From Streptomyces canus 299MFChir4.1 (GTDB lineage Bacteria > Actinomycetota > Actinomycetes > Streptomycetales > Streptomycetaceae): a stretch of DNA of 64,000 bases. Where the stretch lies: the NCBI RefSeq assembly GCF_000383615.1, contig NZ_KB911582.1:590425-654424 (forward strand), read 5' to 3'. Every line of letters begins with the position of its first letter. The stretch's first letter is position 1. Positions 50,118 through 59,206 of the stretch are shown here, in pieces. The notes under the pieces are model-generated. The model ran no database searches, was not told the DNA's origin, and was given only the letters and a program-made list of their open reading frames with translations. The translations under genes and the position numbers were made by a program.

Positions 50118-51317
50118 CTAGGCCGACATCGGCCGCTGCACCTTGATCGACTGCAACAGCCCCACCGCCACCCACACCGCGAACATCGAGGATCCGCCGT
50201 ACGAGACGAACGGCAGTGGCAGGCCGGTGACCGGCATGATCCCGAGGGTCATGCCGATGTTCTCGAAGGACTGGAAGGCGAACCAGGCGACGATCCCGGC
50301 GGCCACGATGGTGCCGTACAACTCGGTCGTCTCGCGGGCGATCCGGCAGGCCCGCCACAGGACGACCCCGAGCAGGACGATGATCAGGCCCGCGCCGACG
50401 AAGCCCAGTTCCTCGCCGGCGACGGTGAAGACGAAGTCGGTCTGCTGCTCCGGCACGAACTGGCCCGTGGTCTGCGAGCCGTGGAAGAGCCCGGCGCCGG
50501 TCAGTCCGCCCGAACCGATGGCGATCCGGGCCTGGTTGGTGTTGTAGCCGACGCCCGCCGGGTCCAGGCTCGGGTTGGCGAAGGCGGCGAAGCGGGCGAT
50601 CTGGTACTCGTCGAGCACCCCGAGCTGCCAGACGGCGAGCGCGCCGAGCGTCCCCGCGCCGAGGAGCCCGAAGACCCAGCGGTTGGAGGCGCCGGAGGCG
50701 AGCAGCACACCGAGCACGATGATGACCATGACCATGACCGACCCGAGGTCGGGCATGAGCATCACGATCAGCATCGGGACGGCGGCCAGGCCCAGGGCCT
50801 GCAGCACGGTGCGGTGGTCGGGGTAGGGCTTGTCGCCGGCGTCGACCCGGGCCGCTAGGAGCATGGCCATGCCGAGGATGATCGTGATCTTCACGAACTC
50901 CGAGGGCTGGAGGGAGAAGCCGCCGCCGAGCACGATCCAGGAGTGGGCACCGTTGACCGTGGAGCCCAGCGGGGTGAGGACCAGCAGGAGCAGGAAGACC
51001 GAGGCTCCGTACAGCAGGGGCACGGCGGTGCGCAGGGTGCGGTGGCCGACCCACACCGTGCCGATCATCAGGGCGAACCCGATGCCGGTGTTCATGAGGT
51101 GGCGGATCAGGAAGAAGTACGGGTCGCCCTGGTTGATCTCGGTGCGGTTGCGGGTCGCCGAGAAGACCAGGATCGAGCCGATCAGGGACAGGGCGAGGGC
51201 CGAGAACAGTATCGGCCAGTCCAGCCGGCGGGCGAGCGAGTCGCGGGCCAGCAGCCGGGTCCAGCCCGCGCGTGCGGGGCCGTATCCGGAGACCTGGAAG
51301 CTGTTCGCCCCGGTCAT
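50118..51317 (-). CDS. rodA: rod-shape / spore-wall SEDS glycosyltransferase RodA (Sfr)
   Basis: The 399-residue polytopic protein has about ten membrane helices and the SEDS hallmarks: WIVLGGGFSLQPSEFVKITI, GSGGLTGAGLF and QTDFVFTVAGEELGF, ending with FENIGMTLGIMPVTGLPLPFVSYGGSS. SEDS proteins polymerise lipid II with a class B PBP. Its ATG overlaps the PBP2 stop by 4 bases (ATGA), so the two subunits are made together. In S. coelicolor the homologue (sfr) belongs to the spore wall synthesising complex. Hyphal elongation depends on other factors, so the role is probably in sporulation. Confidence 0.95.
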   Translation of the reverse strand: MTGANSFQVSGYGPARAGWTRLLARDSLARRLDWPILFSALALSLIGSILVFSATRNRTEINQGDPYFFLIRHLMNTGIGFALMIGTVWVGHRTLRTAVPLLYGASVFLLLLVLTPLGSTVNGAHSWIVLGGGFSLQPSEFVKITIILGMAMLLAARVDAGDKPYPDHRTVLQALGLAAVPMLIVMLMPDLGSVMVMVIIVLGVLLASGASNRWVFGLLGAGTLGALAVWQLGVLDEYQIARFAAFANPSLDPAGVGYNTNQARIAIGSGGLTGAGLFHGSQTTGQFVPEQQTDFVFTVAGEELGFVGAGLIIVLLGVVLWRACRIARETTELYGTIVAAGIVAWFAFQSFENIGMTLGIMPVTGLPLPFVSYGGSSMFAVWVAVGLLQSIKVQRPMSA

Positions 51318-53563
51318 GTGAGCATCCTCCGGCTCCCCCTCCTGCGGCGCCGCCTGCGGGTGTCACGGTTCCCGTTGGTCGGCGTGTTCACGGTCGCGCC
51401 CTGCTGTGTCTCGTCCGGCTGGGGCGTGGCGTCCTGGCTCGCCCGCTGATCCTTGGCCGGGTCCTTGGAGATCTTCGGGGACTTGATGGTCCCGTCGGTC
51501 TGGACCTTCGGCAGGCTCGTCTGCGGGCTCGGCAGGAGCGCGTTCTTCTTGTTGATGGTGCCGTCCGCCGAGACGCCGTACATGGCGTTGTAGATCTTGC
51601 GCACGGCCTCACCCGAGGCGCCGGAGCCGGTACCGGCCTGCGCGATCGTCATGACGACCGTGTAGTCCTTGGAGTACGTGGCCAGCCAGGACGTGGTCTG
51701 CTTTCCGTAGACCTCGGCGGTGCCGGTCTTGGCGTGCAGCGGGATCTTGTCCTGCGGCCAACCGCCGAACTTCCAGGCGGCCGTACCGCGGGTGACGACG
51801 CCTTCCAGGGCGGCGTCCATGCCCTTGAGGGTGGCCTGGCTGACCGGAAGCCTGCCGGTCGGCTTGGGCTTGATCTCCTGGACGGTCTTGCCGTCGGCGC
51901 TGATGATCGCTTTGCCGATGCTCGGCTGGTACATGGTCCCGCCGTTGGCGAGCGCTCCGTAGATCCTGGCCTCCTGGATCGGGGTGACGAGGGTGTCGCC
52001 CTGGCCGATGGAGTAGTTGATGGAGTCACCCTCGCGCATCTTGTTGCCTTCGAGGCAGTTCTCGTACGCGATCTTCTCGACGTAGGTGCCGTCCTTCTTG
52101 CCGGTCCTGCACCACGCGTCCTTGTTGGCCTTCCAGTACGACTCCTTCCACTGGCGGTCGGGGACGCGGCCGGTGACCTCGTTGGGGAGGTCGAGGCCGG
52201 TCACCTTGCCGAGGCCGAACTGGTGGGCGGCCTTGTAGAAGTAGTCCTTCGGCTCGCCCTTCTTGGGGTTGATGCCGCCGTCCTTCTTCCACTCCCGGTC
52301 GGCGAGGCCGTAGAAGACCGTGTCGCAGGAGACCTCCAGGGCGCGGCCGAGGGAGATGGGGCCGAAGCTCTCGCCCTCGAAGTTCTTGAAGACCTGGCCG
52401 CCCACCGAGTACGAGCTGGTGCAGGGGTAGCCGCCGTCCCACTCGTAGCCGGCCTCGACCGCGGCGGCCGTGGAGACCACCTTGAACGTGGAACCGGGTG
52501 CGGACTGACCCTGTATGGCCCTGTTGAGCAGCGGGTAGTCGGAGTTCTTGCCGGTGAGCTTCTTGTAGTCCTTGGCGGAGATACCGCCGACCCAGACGTT
52601 CGGGTCGTAGGTCGGGGCGGACGCCATCGCGACGATCCGGCCGGTCTTGGCCTCCATCACGACGACGGCGCCCGAGTCGGCCTTGTAGTTCTCGCCTGTG
52701 ATCTTGTCGAACTGCTGGCGGGCGATCTTCATCGCCTGGTTCAGCTCGTACTCGGCGACCCGCTGGACGCGGGCGTCGATGCTGGTGACGAGGTTGGCGC
52801 CGGGCTGGGCCTCGTCGGCCTCGGCCTGGCCGATGACGCGGCCGAGGTTGTCGACCTCGTAGCGGGTGACGCCCGCCTTGCCGCGCAGCTCCTTGTCGTA
52901 CTGGCGCTCAAGGCCCGAGCGGCCGACCTGGTCGGAGCGCAGATAGGGCGAGTCGGTGTCCTGGGCCTTGGTGATCTCCTCGTCGGTGACCGGGGAGAGG
53001 TAGCCGAGGACCTGGGCGGTGTTGGCCTTGCCGGGGGCGGCGTAGCGGCGCACGGCCTGCGGCTCGGCGCTGATGCCGGGGAAGTCCTCGGCGCGCTCGC
53101 GGATCTGCAGGGCCTGCTTGGGGGTGGCCTCGTCGGTGATGGGGATGGGCTGGTACGGCGAGCCGTTCCAGCAGGGCTGGGGTGTCTTCGCGTCGCAGAG
53201 CCGGACCTTGAGCATGACGTCCTTGGCGGACATGCCGAGGACCTTGGCCAGCTTGGTGAGGACGGCCTTGCCGTCGTCCTTCATCTTCAGCAGGTCGGTG
53301 CGGGAGGCGGAGACCACGAGCCGGGTCTCGTTGTCCGCCAGGGCCACTCCGCGGGCGTCCAGGATCGAGCCGCGCACGGCGGGCTCGACGACCTGCTGGA
53401 CGTGGTTCCCGGAGGCTTCCTTGGCGTACGCGTCGCCCTCGCGGATCTGGAGGTACCAGAGGCGGCCGCCGAGGGTGCCGAGGAGGGACAGCACGAGGAT
53501 CTGGATGACGACGAGTCGGATCTGGACCCGTGGGGTCCGTCCGGTCTCGGGGATATTGGTCAC
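51314..53563 (-). CDS. mrdA: penicillin-binding protein 2 (class B transpeptidase)
   Basis: The 749-residue protein has one N-terminal membrane anchor (about 12-32), a dimerisation domain and a transpeptidase domain. Active-site motifs are SxxK at about S358 (APGSTFK), the SxN-type SIGQG region (INYSIGQGD) and KTG at about 612 (HAKTGTAEV). The C-terminal 70 residues are Pro/Ser/Thr-rich and end in an Arg-rich stretch, a tail longer than usual. It crosslinks peptidoglycan with RodA. Genes mreB-mreC-mreD-PBP2-rodA are in one run. Confidence 0.94.
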   Translation of the reverse strand: MTNIPETGRTPRVQIRLVVIQILVLSLLGTLGGRLWYLQIREGDAYAKEASGNHVQQVVEPAVRGSILDARGVALADNETRLVVSASRTDLLKMKDDGKAVLTKLAKVLGMSAKDVMLKVRLCDAKTPQPCWNGSPYQPIPITDEATPKQALQIRERAEDFPGISAEPQAVRRYAAPGKANTAQVLGYLSPVTDEEITKAQDTDSPYLRSDQVGRSGLERQYDKELRGKAGVTRYEVDNLGRVIGQAEADEAQPGANLVTSIDARVQRVAEYELNQAMKIARQQFDKITGENYKADSGAVVVMEAKTGRIVAMASAPTYDPNVWVGGISAKDYKKLTGKNSDYPLLNRAIQGQSAPGSTFKVVSTAAAVEAGYEWDGGYPCTSSYSVGGQVFKNFEGESFGPISLGRALEVSCDTVFYGLADREWKKDGGINPKKGEPKDYFYKAAHQFGLGKVTGLDLPNEVTGRVPDRQWKESYWKANKDAWCRTGKKDGTYVEKIAYENCLEGNKMREGDSINYSIGQGDTLVTPIQEARIYGALANGGTMYQPSIGKAIISADGKTVQEIKPKPTGRLPVSQATLKGMDAALEGVVTRGTAAWKFGGWPQDKIPLHAKTGTAEVYGKQTTSWLATYSKDYTVVMTIAQAGTGSGASGEAVRKIYNAMYGVSADGTINKKNALLPSPQTSLPKVQTDGTIKSPKISKDPAKDQRASQDATPQPDETQQGATVNTPTNGNRDTRRRRRRRGSRRMLT

Positions 53564-53643
53564 TGCGGCTGCCGCCCCCTCTCAGTGTGTGTCTGTGTCA
53601 TATCCGGCGAACCTGTGAACGCGGTCCGCCGACTCGCGCGGGG

Positions 53644-54321
53644 TCACAGCCGCTTGACCCCCTTGATGCGGCCCACCCGCGCGGTACGGGTGCGCGCCTT
53701 GGTCTTCAGGCTGCCGAGGCCGCCGCGCTGGCCGCCGATCTTCAGACCCGTGCCCGAGGAGAGCCAGCCCGAGGAGATGTCGGCCGACTTGGCCGCGGAA
53801 CCGGCCTCGGCGAGCGGGTCGTTGTCGGCGCGGCGGGCGAGCGCCATGATGCCGGGGACGACGAACGGGGCGAGCAGCAGGTCGTACAGGGCGGCGGTGA
53901 ACAGCAGGCTGGGCAGGCCCACATGACGGGCGGCGGTGTCGCCGACGAGGGCGCCGACCCCGGCGTACAGCAGGGTGGTGCCGATGGCGGCCGCGACCAC
54001 GACGACCATGGGGCCGGTGGCCGACTTGAGTCTGCCGTTCTCCGGTTTGGCGAGCCCGGCGAGGTAGCCGATGACGCACAGCACCAGGGCGTACCGCCCG
54101 GCGGCGTGGTCGGCGGGCGGGGCGAGGTCGGCGAGGAGACCGGCGCAGAAGCCGACGAGGGCGCCGCCGACATGGCCGTAGACGAGAGCCAGGCCGAGGA
54201 CGGTCAGGAGCAGCAGGTCGGGGACGGCGCCCGGGAGGTGGAGGCGGGCGAGGACGCTCACCTGGAGGACCAGGGCGACCACGATCAGGGCGGAGGACAG
54301 CAGGATCCGGTTGACGCGCAT
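53644..54321 (-). CDS. mreD: rod shape-determining protein MreD
   Basis: The 225-residue protein has five or six membrane helices in the first 165 residues, including VPDLLLLTVLGLALVYGHVGG and the FCAGLLADLAPP segment typical of MreD. The last 60 residues are a charged Lys/Arg-rich tail not found in the usual 160-170-residue family members. It lies 11 bases after mreC and 80 bases before PBP2. MreD helps couple MreC and MreB to the synthase complex. Confidence 0.92.
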   Translation of the reverse strand: MRVNRILLSSALIVVALVLQVSVLARLHLPGAVPDLLLLTVLGLALVYGHVGGALVGFCAGLLADLAPPADHAAGRYALVLCVIGYLAGLAKPENGRLKSATGPMVVVVAAAIGTTLLYAGVGALVGDTAARHVGLPSLLFTAALYDLLLAPFVVPGIMALARRADNDPLAEAGSAAKSADISSGWLSSGTGLKIGGQRGGLGSLKTKARTRTARVGRIKGVKRL

Positions 54322-54332
54322 GACTACAGCTC

Positions 54333-55280
54333 CTACTGCTCTTGCTGGATCTGGCCGCCGACCGGCGCATTGGCGGACGGGGTGACGGTGACCGTCACGG
54401 TCGGCGTGGGCGTCGGCTTCGGTTTCGCCGGCAGCACCGTGTCGCGCGGATCCTTCTTCGGGACCTGGACGACGATGCCGACGATGTCGAGCTTGCTGTA
54501 GCTGACGTACGGCGTGACGTACAGGGTGCGGGTGAGGTCGCCGCTGGAGGGGTCGACGCGGGAGACCACGCCGACCGGGACGCCGGGCACGAACGGCTTG
54601 TCGGCCTGGGAGCCGAAGGTGACCAGGCGGTCGCCCTTCTTCACCTCGGCCTTGCCGTTGAGGAGTTCGACGCGCAGCGGGCGGTCGCCCTGTCCGGAGG
54701 CGAAGCCGAGCTCGTCGCCGGCCTCCATGCGGGTGCCGACGGTGAAGTCGGGGTCGTTGGCGAGAAGCACGGTGGCGGTGTTGGGGCCGACGGTGGTGAC
54801 GCGGCCGACCAGTCCGTCGCCGTTGAGGACGGTCATGTCGCGCCGGATGCCGTCGTTGGCGCCGACGTCCACGGTGATGGTCCAGGAGAAGCCCTGGGCC
54901 GCTCCTATGGCGATGACCTGGGCGCCCTTGATGCCGTACTGGCCCTCGCCGGCGATCTTCAGCATCTTGTCGAGCTGCTTGAGCCGGCTGGAGTTGCGGT
55001 CGTCGCTGCCGAGCCTGGCCTTGAGGGCGGCGTTCTCCTTCTCCAGCTCGGCGAGCCGGTCGTGCCGCTCGCCGGAGTCACGGATGGCGGAGACGGCGTT
55101 GCCGACCGGGTCGACCGCGGAGGACACACCGTTCTCGATGGGGCCGAACAGTGCGGCCGCGCCTTGGCGGGCACCGTCGACCGGCGAGTCCTCCCCGCCA
55201 CGGATGTCCACCGTGATCAGCGCGAACGCGACGGCGATCAGCAGCACCAGGAGCAGCCGGCTCTCTCGTGTGTCCCTCAC
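54333..55280 (-). CDS. mreC: rod shape-determining protein MreC
   Basis: The 315-residue protein has an N-terminal membrane helix (about 7-24), a coiled coil (about 65-105, RLAELEKENAALKARL), and the MreC beta-domain (IKGAQVIAIGAAQGFSWTITVDVG, NDGLVGRVTTVGPNTATVLL). A Pro/Thr-rich tail follows (PTPTPTVTVTVTPS). It is periplasm-side scaffold between MreB and PBP2. ATG 55280 follows a 115-base gap after mreB. Confidence 0.95.
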   Translation of the reverse strand: MRDTRESRLLLVLLIAVAFALITVDIRGGEDSPVDGARQGAAALFGPIENGVSSAVDPVGNAVSAIRDSGERHDRLAELEKENAALKARLGSDDRNSSRLKQLDKMLKIAGEGQYGIKGAQVIAIGAAQGFSWTITVDVGANDGIRRDMTVLNGDGLVGRVTTVGPNTATVLLANDPDFTVGTRMEAGDELGFASGQGDRPLRVELLNGKAEVKKGDRLVTFGSQADKPFVPGVPVGVVSRVDPSSGDLTRTLYVTPYVSYSKLDIVGIVVQVPKKDPRDTVLPAKPKPTPTPTVTVTVTPSANAPVGGQIQQEQ

Positions 55281-55395
55281 GTGCGGCGGCCGTGCCCTTC
55301 TTATTGAAGTTGCGTTTATGGGAGCTTATGCCTCGATATCAACGATCCGCCGCACGAGAGGAGATCATCCCGTACGGCGGAATCGAAGAGTTACG

Positions 55396-56415
55396 TCATC
55401 TGCGCGGCTGGGCGTCCAGCACCTGCTGGAGCGCCTCGAATTCCTCGACGCACTTCCCCGAGCCGAGCGCCACGCTGTCCAGCGGGTCCTCGGCGATATG
55501 GATCGGCATGCCGGTCTCCCGGCGCAGCCGCTCGTCGAGCCCGCGCAGCAGGGCACCGCCGCCGGTGAGGACGATGCCGCGGTCCATGATGTCGCCGGAG
55601 AGCTCCGGCGGGCACTTGTCGAGGGTCGTCTTGACGGCGTCGACGATGGCGTTGACGGGCTCCTCGATCGCCTTGCGCACTTCGGCGGCCGAGATGACGA
55701 CGGTCTTGGGCAGCCCGGAGACGAGGTCCCGGCCGCGGATTTCGGTGTGTTCGTCAGCGTCGAGGTCGTACGCCGAACCGATCGTGATCTTGATCTGTTC
55801 GGCCGTCCGCTCACCCAGGAGGAGCGAGTACTCCTTCTTGATGTGCTGGATGATCGCGTTGTCCAGCTCGTCGCCCGCGACGCGGATGGACTGGGCGGTG
55901 ACGATGCCGCCGAGCGAGATGACCGCGACCTCCGTGGTGCCGCCGCCGATGTCCACCACCATGTTGCCCGTGGCCTCGTGGACCGGCAGGCCGGATCCGA
56001 TGGCGGCCGCCATGGGCTCCTCGATGATGTGCACCTGGCGGGCGCCGGCCTGGGACGACGCCTCGATGACGGCGCGGCGCTCGACGCCGGTGATGCCCGA
56101 GGGGACACACACGACGACGCGCGGCCTCGCGAGATACCGCCGCTTGTGGATCTTCAGGATGAAGTAGCGCAGCATCCGCTCGGTGATCTCGAAGTCGGCG
56201 ATCACGCCGTCCTTCAGCGGCCGCACGGCAACGATGTTGCCGGGGGTCCGCCCGATCATCTTCTTCGCTTCGGCGCCGACAGCCAGGATTCCACCGGTGT
56301 TCGTGTTGATCGCGACGACGGACGGCTCGTTGAGTACGATCCCGCGACCCCTGACGTACACCAGCGTGTTGGCGGTCCCGAGGTCGACAGCCATGTCACG
56401 GCCGATGAACGACAT
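55396..56415 (-). CDS. mreB: actin-like rod shape / sporulation protein MreB
   Basis: The 339-residue protein starts [23 protein letters not shown] 56415 is preferred because GGGGA lies five bases upstream; ATG 56427 (MGNSMSF) is possible. Actin-fold signatures are DLGTANT (phosphate 1), [16 protein letters not shown] (phosphate 2) and [13 protein letters not shown] (adenosine). MreB polymerises ATP-dependently on the membrane. In Streptomyces it is needed mainly for spore wall thickness and not for hyphal growth. It heads mreB-mreC-mreD-PBP2-rodA. Confidence 0.97.
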   Translation of the reverse strand: MSFIGRDMAVDLGTANTLVYVRGRGIVLNEPSVVAINTNTGGILAVGAEAKKMIGRTPGNIVAVRPLKDGVIADFEITERMLRYFILKIHKRRYLARPRVVVCVPSGITGVERRAVIEASSQAGARQVHIIEEPMAAAIGSGLPVHEATGNMVVDIGGGTTEVAVISLGGIVTAQSIRVAGDELDNAIIQHIKKEYSLLLGERTAEQIKITIGSAYDLDADEHTEIRGRDLVSGLPKTVVISAAEVRKAIEEPVNAIVDAVKTTLDKCPPELSGDIMDRGIVLTGGGALLRGLDERLRRETGMPIHIAEDPLDSVALGSGKCVEEFEALQQVLDAQPRR

Positions 56416-56724
56416 TGAGTTCCCCATCAGGATTCGTCTGGCCTTCCTGGGAGCTTTTGAGGGCATTTCAGGTCGGCGAAGTGGGTGCTGTGACGTGAAG
56501 GCTTCCATCGTAGACGCGCCTGCACGAACACTGCGCGAGGGTCTTCGCCATTGTCAGCAGATCAAACGCCGCCTCGCTTGTGGAGACGGTCCATAGGGGG
56601 CACTCGTTCCCCCGATCGGCACGCATATGCCGAGGGACGGCCGAAAATGTCCGGCCGCCCCAGGTCAGACGCAAGAGCGGGCTGACGCCCCCTCAGAAAC
56701 TGCCACCAAACCTACGCACGGGAC
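56416..56724. other. upstream region of mreB, no gene seen
   Basis: The 309 bases between ndk and mreB contain no supported coding frame. A TACGAT -10-like hexamer on the minus strand near 56508-56513 has no good -35. Sporulation-type promoters of mreB are expected here but cannot be fixed by eye. Confidence 0.35.
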
Positions 56725-57138
56725 CTATGCGCGCCCGGGGAAGAAGATCTTCACCTCGCGCTCGGCGGACTCCTCCGAGTCGGAGGCGTGGATGAGGTTC
56801 TCCCGGACGATGACGCCGAAGTCCCCCCGGATGGAGCCGGGCGCGGCGGCGATCGGGTCGGTCGGACCCGCCAGTTGGCGTACGCCCTCGATGACCCGCT
56901 CGCCCTCGACGATCAGCGCGACGACGGGGCCGGAGGCCATGAACTCCACCAGCGGCTCGTAGAAGGGCTTGCCCTTGTGCTCGCCGTAGTGCTGCTCCAG
57001 GGTGTCCTGGTCCAGGGTGCGCAGCTCCAGCGCGGTGATCTGCCAGCCGGCCTTGCGCTCGATACGGCTGATGATCTCGCCGGTCAGGCCACGACGGACG
57101 GCGTCGGGCTTGAGGAGGACGAGGGTGCGCTGGCTCAC
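56725..57138 (-). CDS. ndk: nucleoside diphosphate kinase
   Basis: GTG at 57136-57138 has AAGGAG six bases upstream and gives the standard 137 residues. The phosphohistidine is H117 in NLIHASDS. RTLVLLKPDAVRRGL and PGSIRGDFG are signatures. It equalises nucleoside triphosphate pools. It is 64 bases downstream of the DUF4233 gene, suggesting a folC-DUF4233-ndk run. Confidence 0.97.
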   Translation of the reverse strand: MSQRTLVLLKPDAVRRGLTGEIISRIERKAGWQITALELRTLDQDTLEQHYGEHKGKPFYEPLVEFMASGPVVALIVEGERVIEGVRQLAGPTDPIAAAPGSIRGDFGVIVRENLIHASDSEESAEREVKIFFPGRA

Positions 57139-57202
57139 GAGGGGCTCCTTGCCTGCTGACATGTGCGGTGGGACGAGATTACAGGGCGTGTCGGCGCGCT
57201 CG

Positions 57203-57595
57203 TCACACAGCGTCAGGTGTAGTGGAGCCCGCCTGGGTGGCCGGGGCGGCCTGATCGGCCTGATCGGCCTGGGCGGCGAATCTCGCCTTCGCCTCGTCGA
57301 TCTTCCGGCCGTAGTGCACGGAGGCCCACCACAGCGCGGCGAAGATCGCCCCCATGAAGAACATGGTCGGGATGACGAAGCCGGAGGCGATAAGGGCGAT
57401 CTGGAGCGCCCAGCCGAGGGCGATGCCGCCGGGCCGGGTCACCATTCCGCACAGCGCGAGACACAGGAACATGGCGATCCCGCTGACCGTCCACACCGTG
57501 GAGCCGGCCAGGTCGGGGTCCTTCATCGCGACCAGGGCGGCGAAGCCGACGACGAAGAACTCGCCGATGAGGGTCGATGCACAGAGCGTACGCAT
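57203..57595 (-). CDS. DUF4233 membrane protein
   Basis: The 130-residue protein has four membrane helices: STLIGEFFVVGFAALVA, TVSGIAMFLCLALCGM, WALQIALIASGFVIP and MFFMGAIFAALWWA. A charged tail of 30 residues follows. This is DUF4233, usually found immediately after folC in actinobacteria as here (9 bases after its stop). The function is unknown. Its start codon is ATG with no strong Shine-Dalgarno. Confidence 0.88.
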   Translation of the reverse strand: MRTLCASTLIGEFFVVGFAALVAMKDPDLAGSTVWTVSGIAMFLCLALCGMVTRPGGIALGWALQIALIASGFVIPTMFFMGAIFAALWWASVHYGRKIDEAKARFAAQADQADQAAPATQAGSTTPDAV

Positions 57596-57604
57596 GGCGG
57601 GTGG

Positions 57605-59089
57605 TCAGCCCCTTCCGAGCAGCAGCCGGGCCTCGCCGACCGTGATGACCGACCCGGTGACCAGCACACCGCCGCCCGCGAACTCGCCGTCCTCCTCGGC
57701 CAGCGTGATCGCCTCCTCCAGCGCGTCCGGCAGCCGCGGCTCGACCTGCACGCGCTCCTCGCCGAACACCTCGACGGCGATCGCGGCGAGCTCGTCGGCC
57801 TCCATCGCGCGGTGACTGGAGTTCTGGGTGATCACGACCTCGGCGAAGATCGGCTCGAAGGCCTCCAGGAGCCCCCGCACGTTCTTGTCGCCGCTCGCGC
57901 CGACCACACCGATCAGCCGGCTGAAGTCGAAGGCCTCGCCGACCGCCTCGGCGGTGGCGCGGGCGCCCGCCGGGTTGTGGGCGGCGTCCAGGACGACGGT
58001 CGGGGAACGCCGTACGACTTCGAGGCGGCCCGGGGCGGAGACGGCCGCGAAGGCCTTGCGGACGGTGTCGATGTCGAGGCGGTCCGGGCGCTGGGCACCC
58101 ACGCCGAAGAACGCCTCCACGGCGGCGAGCGCCACCGCCGCGTTGTGCGCCTGGTACGGGCCGTGCAGCGGCAGGTACACCTCTTCGTACTCACCGCCGA
58201 GGCCGCGCAGGGTCAGCAGCTGCCCGCCGACGGCGACCTGCCGGGAGACGACCCCGAACTCCAGCCCCTCGCGCGCGACGGTCGCGTCCACCTCGACGGC
58301 CTTCTTCAGCAGGACCTGCGCCGCGTCGACCGGCTGCTGGGCCAGGACGACGACCGCGTCCTGCTTGATGATCCCGGCCTTCTCGACCGCGATCTCCCCG
58401 GGGGTCTCGCCGAGCCGGTCGGTGTGGTCCAGGTCGATGGGGGTGACCACGGCGACATCGCCGTCGATGACGTTGGTGGCGTCCCAGGAGCCGCCCATGC
58501 CGACTTCGACGACGGCCACGTCGACGGGCGCGTCCGCGAAGGCGGCGTACGCCATGCCGGTCAGCACCTCGAAGAAGGACAGCCGGTACTGCTGCTGCCC
58601 GTCGACCATCTCGACGTACGGCTTGATGTCCTCGTACGTCTCGATGAACCGCTCGGCGGAGATCGGGGCGCCGTCCAGGCTGATGCGCTCGGTGACCGAC
58701 TGGACGTGGGGGCTGGTGTAGCGGCCCGTGCGCAGTTCGAAGGCGCCCAGAAGGGCCTCGATCATGCGGGCCGTCGAGGTCTTGCCGTTCGTCCCCGTGA
58801 TGTGGATCGAGGGGTACGACCGCTGCGGCTCGCCGAGGACGTCCATCAGGGCGCTGATGCGGCTGACGGAGGGCTCCAGCTTGGTCTCGCCCCAGCGGGT
58901 GGCGAGCTCCGCCTCGACCTCGCGCAAAGCCTTGTCGACCTCGGGGTCCTCTGGGCGTGCGGGCACGTCGGCCTCCGGCGGGGCGCCCTGGGTGCGCAGG
59001 GTGCGGCTGCCGGCCTCGATGACCGCGAGATCCGGATCGCGGTCGGTCTCGTTCGCGATGATCTCGTCGAAGGGGTCGCTGTCACTCAC
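57605..59089 (-). CDS. folC: folylpolyglutamate synthase / dihydrofolate synthase
   Basis: The 494-residue protein is Mur-ligase-like: the P-loop ITGTNGKTSTARMI lies near residue 100, and VEVGMGGSWDATNV and DHTDRLG follow. An N-terminal acidic extension of about 60 residues is typical of Streptomyces. It adds glutamate to folates. It follows valS by 117 bases, the common bacterial order valS-folC. Confidence 0.94.
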   Translation of the reverse strand: MSDSDPFDEIIANETDRDPDLAVIEAGSRTLRTQGAPPEADVPARPEDPEVDKALREVEAELATRWGETKLEPSVSRISALMDVLGEPQRSYPSIHITGTNGKTSTARMIEALLGAFELRTGRYTSPHVQSVTERISLDGAPISAERFIETYEDIKPYVEMVDGQQQYRLSFFEVLTGMAYAAFADAPVDVAVVEVGMGGSWDATNVIDGDVAVVTPIDLDHTDRLGETPGEIAVEKAGIIKQDAVVVLAQQPVDAAQVLLKKAVEVDATVAREGLEFGVVSRQVAVGGQLLTLRGLGGEYEEVYLPLHGPYQAHNAAVALAAVEAFFGVGAQRPDRLDIDTVRKAFAAVSAPGRLEVVRRSPTVVLDAAHNPAGARATAEAVGEAFDFSRLIGVVGASGDKNVRGLLEAFEPIFAEVVITQNSSHRAMEADELAAIAVEVFGEERVQVEPRLPDALEEAITLAEEDGEFAGGGVLVTGSVITVGEARLLLGRG

Positions 59090-59206
59090 GGGGCCAGTCT
59101 ACGGAGGCGAACTGACAGAGTGCCTTCGGTGTGGGGTGGCTGGTGCCGCCTGGCGGGCGCGGGGAGGTTTGTGGCTGGTCGCGCAGTTCCCCGCGCCCTT
59201 GGTGGG

